Below the pieces are notes generated by a model. That model was not told where the DNA came from and searched no databases. It was given only the letters and a program-made list of their open reading frames with translations. 33,255 bases of DNA from Chrysochromulina parva. Its lineage: Eukaryota > Haptophyta > Prymnesiales > Chrysochromulinaceae. The translations under genes and the position numbers were made by a program. Shown piece after piece: positions 7,617 to 17,232 of this stretch (positions are counted from its first letter, which is position 1; each line of letters opens with the position of its first letter). Location: assembly GCA_002887195.1 (NCBI GenBank), contig PJAB01000228.1, forward strand, positions 1 through 33,255, in the 5' to 3' direction.

Positions 7617-10600
7617 TCAACGCAGCTGCCTGCGCAGGTTGCCCTGGCACTCGACTTTGAAGTGCTGTCGCACCTCCGCAGGGTCGTCAGAGAGAGGTAG
7701 GGCACACAGCGGGCAGCCGTGATAGCCATCGTTGCCCAGAGGGGGCTGGTAGCGAAAAGTCTGTGACATGTCACACTCGTGCGTGATGTGATCGTTGAGC
7801 CCCGCAATCTCCACAATCTGGCCGCACTGCTCGCATGGCATGAGCATCGGGCACTCCTTCCAAAAGTGAAGATCGAGCTTCTCCTCCGTGAACGTCGGGT
7901 TGTGAAGGCCACAGAATTGACATGTGGAATCGTCTTCCACAGGGAGCTCACCATCTGCCGGGAGCTCCGCTGAGATCGCATCGCGCGCGACTCCCGCCCG
8001 TTGCGCCGGAAGGATGCCACCGCCTCCGCCGCCGCCGCCGCCGCCTCTTCCACCTCCAGACCGGACCCCCGGAGCGCCCGCACCACCACCGCCCGAGGCG
8101 ACGCGCTGAGGCGGCGGCGAGGGAGGGATAGTCGGAGGACGCGAGGCCGCTCCGGCTTTCGAGATCGGAGTCTGCTCGAGTGCCGCGATCAAGTGGTCGC
8201 GAGTGGCAGGGTTGAGATCGCCGAGGTACGAGCTCATCAACTTGAGGTCGCCTACCACGGCGTACAACTGCTGCGCCACCTCAATCGCCTTGTTCCGCAC
8301 AGTGTCGCGTGAGGACTCGAGGGCGGCCTTGAGTACGCTGCCCATGAGCTCGCGCGCGTTCGCGCGCATCCCGTCACCGAACTCGACCAGCATTGCGCCT
8401 AGGAGCTGCAGCCGCCCAAGCTGCAGCCGAAAATCAATCTGCTTCCTCGGGTCCAGAGGCGCCGTCAGCACCGACGTGACGTGCCCCGGCCCAAGCTGTT
8501 GCAAGCGGCAAGTGGCCAGCAGCGCCGCCTCGGACGCCTCCCGGACGCGTGCGTTGCCGTCGCCCAGCTTGCTGAACAGATGCGGTGTGAGATTGGACAA
8601 GAGATTAAGCCAATCGGCCCGAGGCAGCGTGTGGACGGCCGGCTGGTCGAAGAGTACGGTGAACATGCCCAGGCCCGCCAGATAGACCTGCACCATCTTG
8701 TCCGTGCAGCAGCGGCCGACGGCCTTGCAGCAAACATAGACCATGGTACGGCCATCCACCTGCAGCGAGCCTGCGCCGACGAGCTCCATCATGCCCGTGA
8801 CGGCCGCTTGCCGCAGGTTCCATACCTTCGAGTACAGGCAACGCACGAGGTGCTCGCCGAACACATCGATCAGCGGCGCCGCGTCCTTCGCGTCGCTTGG
8901 GCTGAGCGCCTCCGGTGGCGGCAGATCGGACGAGATCGACCCTTGCGGCAGCTCCGGACCCACTTCGACTGCGCGGCTTACCAGCCTTTCCTCGTGCTCG
9001 CGCTGGTTGGTCGCGCGAGCGGGCGCTCGAAGGGTCGAAGAGCCAGCCGACTTGGACGTAGCCGACTTGGACGCCGACGTAGGCTCGAAGCCCGGACCAG
9101 CGCACGACGCTAGGGGACTGCGTGCGAGCGTGCCTCTGCGTGAAAAGGGGTCCGCTGATGGGTCCGCTGATGGCGCCAGCGCCTCGTCGGGCGCGTGTAG
9201 GTGACGGATGCCAAGCTCGTTTGCATAGCCGCCTCCAAAGCCGCCGCCATCGTCGCCTCCAAAGTTGCCGCCATCGTCATCGCCGCCATCATCGCCGCCG
9301 CCGCTGCCATAGTCACCACCATAGCCGCCGCCAAGCTCGCCCTCTTCGCGTGTACGCGGCGAGGTACCGGTGGGAGCACCCCCGAGAGCCTCCGCCGTCG
9401 CTCCTCCCCGATCAAAGCTCCCGCGCGCAAGCGGAGACCCTTGAAGCTGTGGGGGCTCTTGCGTCGGAGCGGACGGCGGCAGGCTGGAGTAGCACAGGGC
9501 TCCATTCTGCAGCTGCCCGTCCGCTGGCCCCATCCCTGCGGAATCCCTGCGTAATCCCTGCCCCATCCCTGCAGGCCCCTTCACGACCGCCTGCCCATTC
9601 TTGTACGGACCGGGAGGGAGGTTGTCGTAGTCATGCACCGGCGGCATCTTGGGTTGAGGGGGGGGCAACGTCCCCGCGCGCTTCGCCAACTGCTCGATGC
9701 GCGCCTGCGCGGCGGCGCGCTCGAGGGCCATGTTATCCTTTAACTCGTCGGCAGGGCCCCCGAGCCCTCCGCCCTTGAAACCCCCGCGTCCGGCACGAGC
9801 AGCAGCAGGGGAAGCCACCGGCTGCGGCGAAGGCTGCGGCAAGCCATTCGCAATGCGCAGCTCGTTCAGCTGGTCCTTGATGCCCTTGGCGGCGTCGTAA
9901 TCCTCACCCGCCACAGCGGCAGTCTTCCGCCTCTCAAGTTCAGCCAGCTGGACACCGACCGCTTTGAGCTGATCGATGCGAACCTTGAGCCTCTTCGCCT
10001 CCTCATAGTCCTCGACGGCGATCGCCCCCTTCTTCTGCTCCTCGAGCTCCCGCACCATCGCGATCACTGACGGATCCATCGCGGCACCACGTGGCTCGTG
10101 GGCCTGCGGCGGCTCCATCAGAGCGGCCGCCACTTGCGTCGTCAGCGGGTCGACTGGCGGAGCTCCAGCGGCACCTGGGCCGGTGCCGATGGCGCGCACC
10201 GCCAGCAACCCGATCTGATTGTATAAGTTATGCTCGTTGACGTGGCATTTGTGCAGCACGAGCTTGAGATACTTACCCTCGGTCGCTCGAGGCACGTACA
10301 CGGTCTTCAGCTCGCGCGCCTGGTAGCCAGAACGTTCATTCGAGTCGAGTGAGAAATGGCCGAGTCTGGCCCACTTGACGCCCGCCACGCCGGTGGTCGG
10401 CGCTGGCACGCCCGGAGGCATCGTGCCCATGAAGAGCTCCACGCGCGATGCGATCTTGAACTGGTGCGAAAGCACCTGCACTTGTTGAAGCGTGACCGTG
10501 GCTGGGAACTGCAGTACGAGCTCCTGCGGGAACTCACACCATCGTGTGCTTTGCCAGCCACGAGACTGCGAGTGCACGGACTGCAGCTCGCGCACCGGAT

Positions 10601-10649
10601 GGTCCGAGGACTCGGACGAGCACGCGCCGATTTTGTAAGAGAGCAGCAT
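7617..10649 (-). CDS. CEP104: CEP104 homologue (cilium-tip protein)
   Basis: A 1010-residue, single-exon protein with the full CEP104 order. The N-terminal jelly-roll (residues 1 to ~155) has SSESSDHPVRELQ, RGWQSTRWCEFPQELVLQF and VQVLSHQFKIASRVELFMG. Two UVR-like coiled motifs at ~195-270 contain AVEDYEEAKRLK and AGEDYDAAKGIK. A long disordered stretch with Gly/Asp tracts follows. A TOG-type alpha-solenoid begins at GEHLVRCLYSKVWNLRQAAVTGMMEL and runs about 200 residues. The C-terminal zinc-finger array (~910-1010) includes CQFCGLHNPTFTEEKLDLHFWKECP, CEQCGQIVEIAGLNDH and CPLCALPLSDD. Known role in other organisms: tracks axonemal microtubule tips, binds tubulin through the TOG domain, and in animals binds NEK1 through the zinc-finger region. 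Its presence says the organism builds flagella. The tract GGGYGGDYGSGGGDDGG is a local expansion. The ATG at 10649 leads straight into the jelly-roll. Confidence 0.93.
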   Translation of the reverse strand: MLLSYKIGACSSESSDHPVRELQSVHSQSRGWQSTRWCEFPQELVLQFPATVTLQQVQVLSHQFKIASRVELFMGTMPPGVPAPTTGVAGVKWARLGHFSLDSNERSGYQARELKTVYVPRATEGKYLKLVLHKCHVNEHNLYNQIGLLAVRAIGTGPGAAGAPPVDPLTTQVAAALMEPPQAHEPRGAAMDPSVIAMVRELEEQKKGAIAVEDYEEAKRLKVRIDQLKAVGVQLAELERRKTAAVAGEDYDAAKGIKDQLNELRIANGLPQPSPQPVASPAAARAGRGGFKGGGLGGPADELKDNMALERAAAQARIEQLAKRAGTLPPPQPKMPPVHDYDNLPPGPYKNGQAVVKGPAGMGQGLRRDSAGMGPADGQLQNGALCYSSLPPSAPTQEPPQLQGSPLARGSFDRGGATAEALGGAPTGTSPRTREEGELGGGYGGDYGSGGGDDGGDDDGGNFGGDDGGGFGGGYANELGIRHLHAPDEALAPSADPSADPFSRRGTLARSPLASCAGPGFEPTSASKSATSKSAGSSTLRAPARATNQREHEERLVSRAVEVGPELPQGSISSDLPPPEALSPSDAKDAAPLIDVFGEHLVRCLYSKVWNLRQAAVTGMMELVGAGSLQVDGRTMVYVCCKAVGRCCTDKMVQVYLAGLGMFTVLFDQPAVHTLPRADWLNLLSNLTPHLFSKLGDGNARVREASEAALLATCRLQQLGPGHVTSVLTAPLDPRKQIDFRLQLGRLQLLGAMLVEFGDGMRANARELMGSVLKAALESSRDTVRNKAIEVAQQLYAVVGDLKLMSSYLGDLNPATRDHLIAALEQTPISKAGAASRPPTIPPSPPPQRVASGGGGAGAPGVRSGGGRGGGGGGGGGGILPAQRAGVARDAISAELPADGELPVEDDSTCQFCGLHNPTFTEEKLDLHFWKECPMLMPCEQCGQIVEIAGLNDHITHECDMSQTFRYQPPLGNDGYHGCPLCALPLSDDPAEVRQHFKVECQGNLRRQLR

Positions 10650-10709
10650 TCCTTTTCGCGCCGCACGCGGCGAACTGCCAAGTCAAGTTCCGCGATTTAC
10701 CGGTCGCGC

Positions 10710-10720
10710 GGTGTGAACGA
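10710..10720 (-). promoter_or_regulatory. Candidate upstream element of CEP104
   Basis: GGTGTGAACGA on the plus strand lies 61-71 bases before the CEP104 ATG. The same 12-mer, GGTGTGAACGAA, occurs 63 or more bases before the SGNH gene ATG, and close relatives precede the FN3 and ZZ genes at similar distances. Function is inference. Confidence 0.45.
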
Positions 10721-10833
10721 AGGTGCGACGGGCCCACTGACCGACGCACACGCAACACCGCACGGATGCAACCGCGGAACAAGGTGGATCGTGCCCAAAA
10801 TCTCCGCGCCGTCGGGCGCCGCCAGTCCTCTCT

Positions 10834-13107
10834 TCACAAGAAAGTCGGCGTCACGTCGACGGCCAAGAATTTCTTGCCCGCCTCGGCCATCTCCTCTACG
10901 GATAAGTGGGCCCACGCGACCTTGGTGAACGATTCGGTCGACATGCGTTTGAGCTTGGCGACGTCCTTTTGCGCGGCCGCTTTCGCGGCGATCTTCTCCC
11001 TTTCCGCCTTCTCTCTGACGATGAGCATGGTGCACGGCGGGAAGAGGACCTCCTCTTCTTGCTGAAACTGCGAGATCTCGCTGATCGAGGCGCCCACATG
11101 AAAGCCGCTGTCGCTCTCGGGCTTCGGGTGCAGGCACCAGAGCACGTTCGCACCGTTGGACTGCATGTACCCGACGGGCGCGTCGCGGCTGCGCGACGTG
11201 GACATGAAGGCCATGTCGACCGCGCAGACCATTTGTCCTGAGTCAGGCACCCAAAATGCGGGCTCGAGCTCCCCACGCACGCTACGCCAAAGCTTGAGGT
11301 GTGCCTCGTCGGGTTTCGTCACGGCGGCCAGCTTGCGGATCGCGCGGCAAATGTGGCCGACCGTGGCCGCGAACGTGAGCCCCGGGTGCGAGGCCACCGT
11401 TGCACGGAACTCGTCGTACAAAGGCGCAATCTGGCGCAGGAAGGTGTTGAGAGGCTGGTAAGCGGGCCCTGAGTAGAGGCGGACGGCAAGGACCTCGTCA
11501 AGGGTGAGGAAGGCGTGGCCCTCGTCGAGAAGGACGCCATGGCCCTCCTTGCGCCGCTGTGCGATCATCTCGTTGACCTTCGTGCGAAAATCCTCGGGCA
11601 ACTTGCCGTGGTTGTTCTGGTCGCGGTGGCCGGGGGTGCAGTTGGGTTTGGACTTGGCCGGTCCTTTGACGTAGGCCCATTCCTCGGCGAGGGTGTAGCT
11701 CCTGCCCTTCCAGTCTGACCAGCTCATCTCGCGCATGAACTCATCCTCCATGGTGAGCAGCGGCTTAGCGATCAGATCGTCCAGCCCCTTGAGGAACGCC
11801 TCACGCTTGTTGTAGCTCAGGGTGAGGGCGATGCCGCACATCTTGCTCCCTTCGTCTTCACTCGTCCCTAGACCCTTCCGAGGCGGCTGGTAGGTGGCGG
11901 TTACGATGATGAGGCGCTGCCGCGGGTACACGGGCGCGTCGCCGGGGTGGGCGGGCGCCTCCCAGGTGCCCGGCTCCTTGAGCTCCTTGAAGCGGAAGAG
12001 CGTGTTGGGCGGGAAATCTCCTGAGAAGAGTGAGGTGATCACAGCAGAGTGTGAGCCCTGCTCGTCATCGGCACTACTCTCGAAGCAGATGATGTCGGAG
12101 TGCTTCGCACAGCCCGCCAAGGACTCCCCGGTCTCGGGGTCGTTGTAAAGCACCATGAAGCCCTCCTCGGTGAACAGCTGCGGGTCCGCCGTCGCGTGCG
12201 TGAGAGACGACGACGTGAGCCCACGGAAGCCGGTTCCATCCGGCTCCATGACGAACTCCCAGTTGGGCTCGCGGCTCTCTAGGCCGTACAAGCCAGTGCG
12301 ATTCCAATAGAGCTTCGAGTACAGCTCCTTCTCCGCCTTCTCCGCCGCGGCGCGTGCAGCGTCGCGCATGCCTCTCGGCAAGGGTGGAGATGGAGAGGAA
12401 GGATCTTCTCCGTCCGCATCTCGCCTCTGAAGGAAAAGGGTCTCGGAGAGGGCATACGTGGACGCCGCGTAGCACGGGTCGCCGTCCTTGAGCGCGCGCG
12501 CGAGCGCCTCAACGCAGGTGAAGAGCATCGTGTAGCACTCCGCGCGCTCGTGCGTCCAGCCCATCTGCTCGAGCGCATACGTATCGGCCTGCACCCATTC
12601 CTGCGACACGAACTTGTCGAAGTTGTCGTACTCGCGCACGTATGCCTCGTCCGCCTCGACGCTCCCCTCGCCCTGGCCGCTGAGCCGGTACGACTCGGCC
12701 TTCAGCTGCACCCACTCGTCCTGCCACTTGCGCTGCGGCGGCGGGCCGATCAGCTCGGGCAGCGTGCGCAGGTAACCAGCTCGTGAGGTCTTCGCCTCAG
12801 TCGGCAGCTTCTCATTGAGCAGGACCTTTATGCTCTCGACCTTTTGCTGCGCTTCCATGAGGTCTTTTCGCAAAACCTTCAGTAGATCGCTGCCGCTGCT
12901 GCTCTTCTTTGGGATGCCGGACATCGCCACCGACCCATGCAGCCTACTGATCAGCCGCTGCTGCTCCGCAATGTGCTGCTTCTGCTTCTCCGACTCGGCG
13001 CGCATCCTATCGAGCTCACGCAACAAGTCCGATGGAGAGGACCCCCGCGGGGTCGTCTCCTTCTCTTTTCGCGATGACGTTGGGTGAAACGACATGGTGG
13101 GAGGCAT
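10834..13107 (-). CDS. R-S-E class ADP-ribosyltransferase-like protein
   Basis: A 757-residue single-exon protein. The N-terminal ~110 residues are disordered and coiled coil (LLRELDRMRAESEKQKQHIAEQQRLISRL). A large middle region (~110-500) has no family I recognise. The C-terminal ~230 residues fit the mono-ADP-ribosyltransferase fold: the arginine strand AVRLYSGPAY (R543), the serine strand DMAFMSTSRSRDAP (S636-T637-S638), and the glutamate signature QQEEEVLFPPCTMLIV (E684-E686). These follow the R, S-T-S, E-x-E order of arginine-type transferases, which move ADP-ribose from NAD+ to protein. The final helical tail (AEREKIAAKAAAQKDVAKLK) is charged. It is a long intracellular multi-domain protein with no signal peptide, unlike secreted enzymes of the class. 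Translation could start at Met1 or Met5. The substrate is unknown. Confidence 0.75.
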   Translation of the reverse strand: MPPTMSFHPTSSRKEKETTPRGSSPSDLLRELDRMRAESEKQKQHIAEQQRLISRLHGSVAMSGIPKKSSSGSDLLKVLRKDLMEAQQKVESIKVLLNEKLPTEAKTSRAGYLRTLPELIGPPPQRKWQDEWVQLKAESYRLSGQGEGSVEADEAYVREYDNFDKFVSQEWVQADTYALEQMGWTHERAECYTMLFTCVEALARALKDGDPCYAASTYALSETLFLQRRDADGEDPSSPSPPLPRGMRDAARAAAEKAEKELYSKLYWNRTGLYGLESREPNWEFVMEPDGTGFRGLTSSSLTHATADPQLFTEEGFMVLYNDPETGESLAGCAKHSDIICFESSADDEQGSHSAVITSLFSGDFPPNTLFRFKELKEPGTWEAPAHPGDAPVYPRQRLIIVTATYQPPRKGLGTSEDEGSKMCGIALTLSYNKREAFLKGLDDLIAKPLLTMEDEFMREMSWSDWKGRSYTLAEEWAYVKGPAKSKPNCTPGHRDQNNHGKLPEDFRTKVNEMIAQRRKEGHGVLLDEGHAFLTLDEVLAVRLYSGPAYQPLNTFLRQIAPLYDEFRATVASHPGLTFAATVGHICRAIRKLAAVTKPDEAHLKLWRSVRGELEPAFWVPDSGQMVCAVDMAFMSTSRSRDAPVGYMQSNGANVLWCLHPKPESDSGFHVGASISEISQFQQEEEVLFPPCTMLIVREKAEREKIAAKAAAQKDVAKLKRMSTESFTKVAWAHLSVEEMAEAGKKFLAVDVTPTFL

Positions 13108-13385
13108 GATGCTCAGCAGGGGCTTTCTGATGCTCCTCCAGCTTTTTGCTCAATTCCAAGTTTTGGGCGGGTGTTGTCGCGTCGTGACGGGCGCCTCCTA
13201 AAATGGGGCTCCCATTCACGTACACGCAAACCAGGAGGTTCAGAGCATACTGGATCTTATAAATCCCGCAGCCGACGGATGCTACCGATCAGGCTGCACT
13301 GATTACCTCTGCCAATGGTACACGGGACAAGCCTCTTAGCATGCCTCTTACTAGCACTAATTATGCACAGCCGAGCGAGATCGGT

Positions 13386-13845
13386 TCACTGCCTCCCACC
13401 TCGGCCCTTGCCGCCGCGCCGTACTCTCAACCTTTTCGGTGATTTAGCGTCGTTCTTAGCGTCGTTCTTAGCGTCGTTCTTAGCGTCGTCAGTGTCGTCG
13501 CCGAGCGGCTGCACCATTGTGGCCTTTCCGCTGTCCGAGTCCGCGACCACGTTGAGGGTGGACAGCTTGAATTTATGTCCGACCGTTGACGACTCGTCGA
13601 GCACGCGCACGCGTACCACGCACGAGGCGGACGCACCCGTCACTCGTATCTGGTGGGGTGCGAAGACTGAGATGTTGCGGTCTGTGTCAATCCGATGGCC
13701 ATCAAGGGTGCTCCCCGGGCAGCGGCAGCCGTGATGACACGAGACCTCCGCGCGTCCCATGCCACCCGCGTACGATGTCAGGTAGCCAAGTGTCACTCGC
13801 ACCAAGGCCGCATCGGCGCCCTCCGTCGCGTGACGAACACCACCA

Positions 13846-13887
<42 letters not shown>

Positions 13888-15407
13888 GCGCCGGCGCCGC
13901 CACCGCTGCCGCCACCGCCGCCGTCCGCATCGCTTGCCGTTGTCGCAACGATGCGCGTGTCCACGGGCAGATCAATGGTGGCGCCGGGCGCAAGCGCAAG
14001 AGCGCCGGGGGAGCGCTTTCCAGGCACGCCGCCCCGGAACGCGTGGTAGCAGTACATGAACACAGGCGGCGCGGGCACCGCGGGCAGCGTGCGCGGGCAG
14101 GGGACTTCCAGATCGGCATGCATGCATTCGTTGAGTTGCATGCTGCTGCTGTTGCAGCTGGCTGTACGCCACGCAACGGGCGCCATGCGCTGGTACGCTC
14201 CGAAGCGGCCGCGGCCGCCCAGCCGGCCGAAGCCGTAGCAGCGCGCGTGGCCCACCTTCGCGAGCCTGGCGGGCATGTGGGGGGGGTACAGCCAAGAGAG
14301 TGGTCATCAGTGGTCATTAGTGGTCATCAGTGGTCCTCAGTGGTCAATTGTGGCCACTCATGGTCATCAGTGGTCATCAGTGGTCATCAGTGGCACTCAC
14401 TTAGCGGCCATGGGGTATAGCGGCGGCGGCAGTCGGCCCCAATCGTGCGCAGGTGGTGGCGGCGGCGGCGAGGGCGGCAGCGGTGGCGACATCATTTGCG
14501 CAAATGTAGCCTGGGTCGCGCTGGGCCGGAGCAGACCCGACGTGAGCACAGACGCAAGCGCATGCTCCAGCCAGTGCGTCAGCATGGCTGCGAGCAAGTC
14601 AACCCCGAGCCGGCCGGTACTGGGATGCAGCCCGTCACTTGCCACGTCAAGCAAGGTCAGGCGCGGCGGCGACGAGTACATGAGAGGGGCGAGCGCCTCG
14701 AAGTACGAGAGGCACGAGACACGATAGTGCTGGCATAGGCGCAGCAGGTAATTCTCCATCCTGTGCCAGGCGGTGCGCTCGTATTGACCCCACAGCGTCA
14801 GGTTGCGCGGGTCGCGGCGGTGCGCCCACTCCCGCACACTGAGGAAGACAATCGCTGGCGGCGACGGCACGTCGAGCAGAGCCCGCACGATGGCCTCGAC
14901 AGCCTCGGGCGTGGTCGACTTGGCCATCGAGCCGAATTCGAGCACCACCAGGTGCGGCCGTCGCGGGATGTGCGAAAAGAGGCACTCGGCCAGCAGATCC
15001 GCGGGCGTCGCATCGGCCGCACCGTTGTGAATGCGATGCGCCGCCGGCCAGGTACGATTAATCGCCTCGAGAAAGCGCACAAGGAAGCCCTTGATGAGCA
15101 CGCGGTGCTGATGCGGCGGCACAGGGTTGTATAGCCGATCGACGCCGCGGTATTCCATGCACCGCTTGGCGGGCTGGTCTAAGCAGCCTCCTGCCTGCGC
15201 CACTGATGCGCCGACCACCGCAATGTCCAGTGCGCCTCCCCCAAACAGATGGCGTCCAAGCCCAAGCAGCGATGAAGCCGGCGCGAGGTGCACCAGCGAG
15301 CGCTGAAGTAGCTCGGGGTCTTGGAACACAGAGAGGTTAAATCGATCGCGCATGGTTGGGTTGCGGAATTCTGATTGACAATTTTGCCTCAAAGTTATTC
15401 GCTCCAT
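13386..15407 (-). CDS. SGNH hydrolase-like protein with C-terminal beta-rich domain (two exons)
   Basis: Exon 1 is 15407-14401 and exon 2 is 14265-13386. The intron 14400-14266 reads AA|GTGAGT...CGCCAG|G and restores AAG (Lys) in frame. Exon 1 shows an SGNH/GDSL-type fold: DIAVVGASVAQAGG with Ser67 in the nucleophile block, IHNGAADATPA (block II glycine), LVVLEFGSMAKS in place of the usual G-x-N block, and SDGLHPSTGRLG with Asp258 and His261 as catalytic pair. The family covers esterases and carbohydrate O-acyl hydrolases. Exon 2 carries Cys-bearing text (RTASCNSSSMQLNECMH), a 17-residue Gly run, then a strand-rich region with SCHHGCRCPGSTLDGHR and ending DDAKNDAKNDAKNDAK. No clear signal peptide is present at this start. 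The ATG is only 43 bp from the divergent sulfotransferase ATG. The altered third block makes activity uncertain. Confidence 0.75.
14266..14400 (-). other. Intron of decamer repeats in the SGNH-like gene
   Basis: In the sense of the gene, the intron begins GTGAGT and then repeats CACTGATGAC about nine times with small changes (CACTAATGAC, CACTGAGGAC), occupying roughly 14290-14392. It ends with a C-rich tract before CGCCAG. The unit is related to CTCTGATTGC in the introns at 180-410 and 16232-16339, and has the same orientation relative to transcription. Confidence 0.85.
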
Positions 15408-15450
15408 CGCCCGCTTATGTTCGTTTCAACTGTTCGCCACGCCGTTACAT

Positions 15451-16974
15451 ATGAACGGGTGCTTGGACGGGTGTGAACGAACGTGGCGGCAAATGGCCGC
15501 GGCCGCAGCGCGGCTCGTGGCCCAGGCTGCGGCCGCGTCGCGAGCGCAGCAGGCTGAGTTCCGCGCCTTCACGCGCGAGTGGAACCACTCGCTTGAGATG
15601 CTCGAGCGCTCCCTGCAGTCGACTGTGTCGACGAGTCACGGTGGCGCGCGGCATTGCGTCGATCGTGCCGCGCGCTGCGAGCACTTGCTGCGCGGGAGCG
15701 GTGCGGGCAATGGCACTAGCGTGAGCTGCTCGCGCGCACTTCGCCGGCGCTGCGCGCGCGCGTGCGGCGTGTGCGAGCGTTCGCGGCGTCACCACGAGCA
15801 TGCGGAGCCGCCACGGTCTTCCTCTGCGTGCTCGCTCGTGGCCACGCGCCACATTGCAAAGACTGGCGGCGTCTCCGTGCGTGATTGGATGCTGCAGCTT
15901 GAGAAGGCGGGCCAAGCACGCTTCTTTGGTCCGGTGACGTGGATGCGCCACCGTGGACGCTGCGACGGCAACAAGCTCTTCTTGCACTGCTGCCACCCGT
16001 CCGACCCCCGTCCGGTGAGCGAGTGCCAGCAGGTGCCCGTGACGGAGGCGCGCTCGATCGTCGTGCGGCAGCTTGCGGGAAACGAAGGCAGCGGTCTCGA
16101 CAGCGGCGGCGGCGGCGGCGGCAAGGGCGGCGTCGATGGCGGCAAGTGGCGAGCGGCCGTGGCAGCAGCTGCGCCCTCACTCACTTACGCTCTCACTCTC
16201 CTCGAGTTCCATTGGCCGGACTCGGCCCTTGGTGCGTGGGGGCCGTTCACTGCTGGCCTCTGATTGCCTCTGACTCGGCCCTGATCGCCTCTGATCGCCT
16301 CTGATCGCCACTGATTGTCGCCGATTGCATGCCTTGCAGGTAAGTGGGGTGAACCCTTCACTTTTTTGCAGATGCTCCCCCGGATGCGGCCAGCGGTGCT
16401 GCCCGGCTGTCGCGTGGTAGTGACGACGGTGATACGGGATCCTCTCACCCTTTATCCGTCGCTACAGCGTCACCAATACGACGCGATGCGCGAGTATGGG
16501 CGCGAGGCGCTCCAACAGCGCTGCGCTTGCAACCTGAGTGCATGCGACGTGCTCGGATTTGTGGCCGCTTTCCCTAACTTCCAAGGATGGCGACTCACCT
16601 CACCGCGCTGGCTGTACCCGCCGCTCGAGCACGTGGGGCATGAGCCGATGCGCCGCGCCGCGACGCGCCTGCTCGATCGTCTGGATCTTGTGGGCGTCTT
16701 TGAGCGTCTCGGCGAGTGGCTGCAGCTCGTGTGTGAGCTCGCCGCGATCTCGCCGTGTCCGCCGCTGCCGCACCTGAACGCCAAGCACTCGACGCGTAAG
16801 ACAGAGGCGTGCGAACCGCCCGAGCCTGGGGCGCTCGCGGCGGCGGTGCGCGAGCACGCCCTTGCCGACGTGCAGCTGCATGCGCACGCTGCTGCGAGCT
16901 TCGAGCTCGCGCTCGAGCGACACCGGCGCGGCGCGTCTAGGGTTGCGCGACGATGGCGTCATGCAATGGCCTAA
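15451..16974 (+). CDS. Sulfotransferase-like protein (two exons)
   Basis: Exon 1 is 15451-16231 and exon 2 is 16340-16974. The intron 16232-16339 reads CTTG|GTGCGT...TTGCAG|GTAAG and joins as SALG-KWGEPF in frame. Exon 1 has a 5'-phosphosulfate-loop-like segment, VATRHIAKTGGVSVRDWM, matching the K-T-G-G-[TV]-S pattern of PAPS-dependent sulfotransferases. Exon 2 has VVVTTVIRDPLTLYPSLQRHQY, the RDP...S 3'-phosphate block, then a helical C-terminus. Joining the exons puts both blocks in one protein in the normal order, which supports the splice. Such enzymes transfer sulfate to carbohydrates in the secretory pathway. Cys-rich stretches and a poly-Gly insert (GGGGGGKGG) lie before the splice. There is no obvious signal anchor in the first 50 residues, so the true start may be at Met15 or in another exon. 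Confidence 0.75.
15470..15480 (-). promoter_or_regulatory. Candidate upstream element of the SGNH-like gene
   Basis: GGTGTGAACGA lies 63-73 bases before the SGNH ATG, at the same distance and orientation as the copy upstream of CEP104. It also lies within the first codons of the divergent sulfotransferase frame, which may mean that the sulfotransferase really starts further downstream. Confidence 0.4.
16232..16339 (+). other. Intron of decamer repeats in the sulfotransferase-like gene
   Basis: A 108-bp GT-AG intron containing CTCTGATTGC at 16258-16267, identical to the unit of the intron at 180-410, then CTCTGATCGC twice and CACTGATTGT. Exon 2 begins GTAAGTGGGG, which resembles the donor GTGCGTGGGG (8 of 10 bases). 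Confidence 0.8.
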
Positions 16975-17232
16975 AAAGCCCCGCGCGGTTGGGGTTTCCG
17001 ACCATGTCTTAGACATCGTCAAACAAACTTGAAAATAGAACTCTGATACTGATTTTTCACCTTCCATTTCGTCTCGTACCGGTCAATATTATTCACTAGC
17101 GCCGCGCGTAGGGTTAGGCCTTAAAAGGTTCTTACGTTACCCGCGGAGTTTAGGGTTAGTCAAAAAATACAAATACACTGAACATTCCCGTCCTGGAGCT
17201 ACTTTAGCTGGAAGTAGATTCTACTTCTAGCA
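16975..17232. other. Convergent 3' gap with TTAGGG-like motifs and a hairpin
   Basis: This gap is more AT-rich than its surroundings. TAGGGTTAGG at 17109-17118 and TAGGGTTAG at 17151-17159 occur here, and TTAGGGTTGGGG overlaps the stop of the next gene at 17233. GAAGTAGA / TCTACTTC (17211-17218 and 17220-17227) can form an 8-bp hairpin that might mark a 3' end. Confidence 0.45.
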
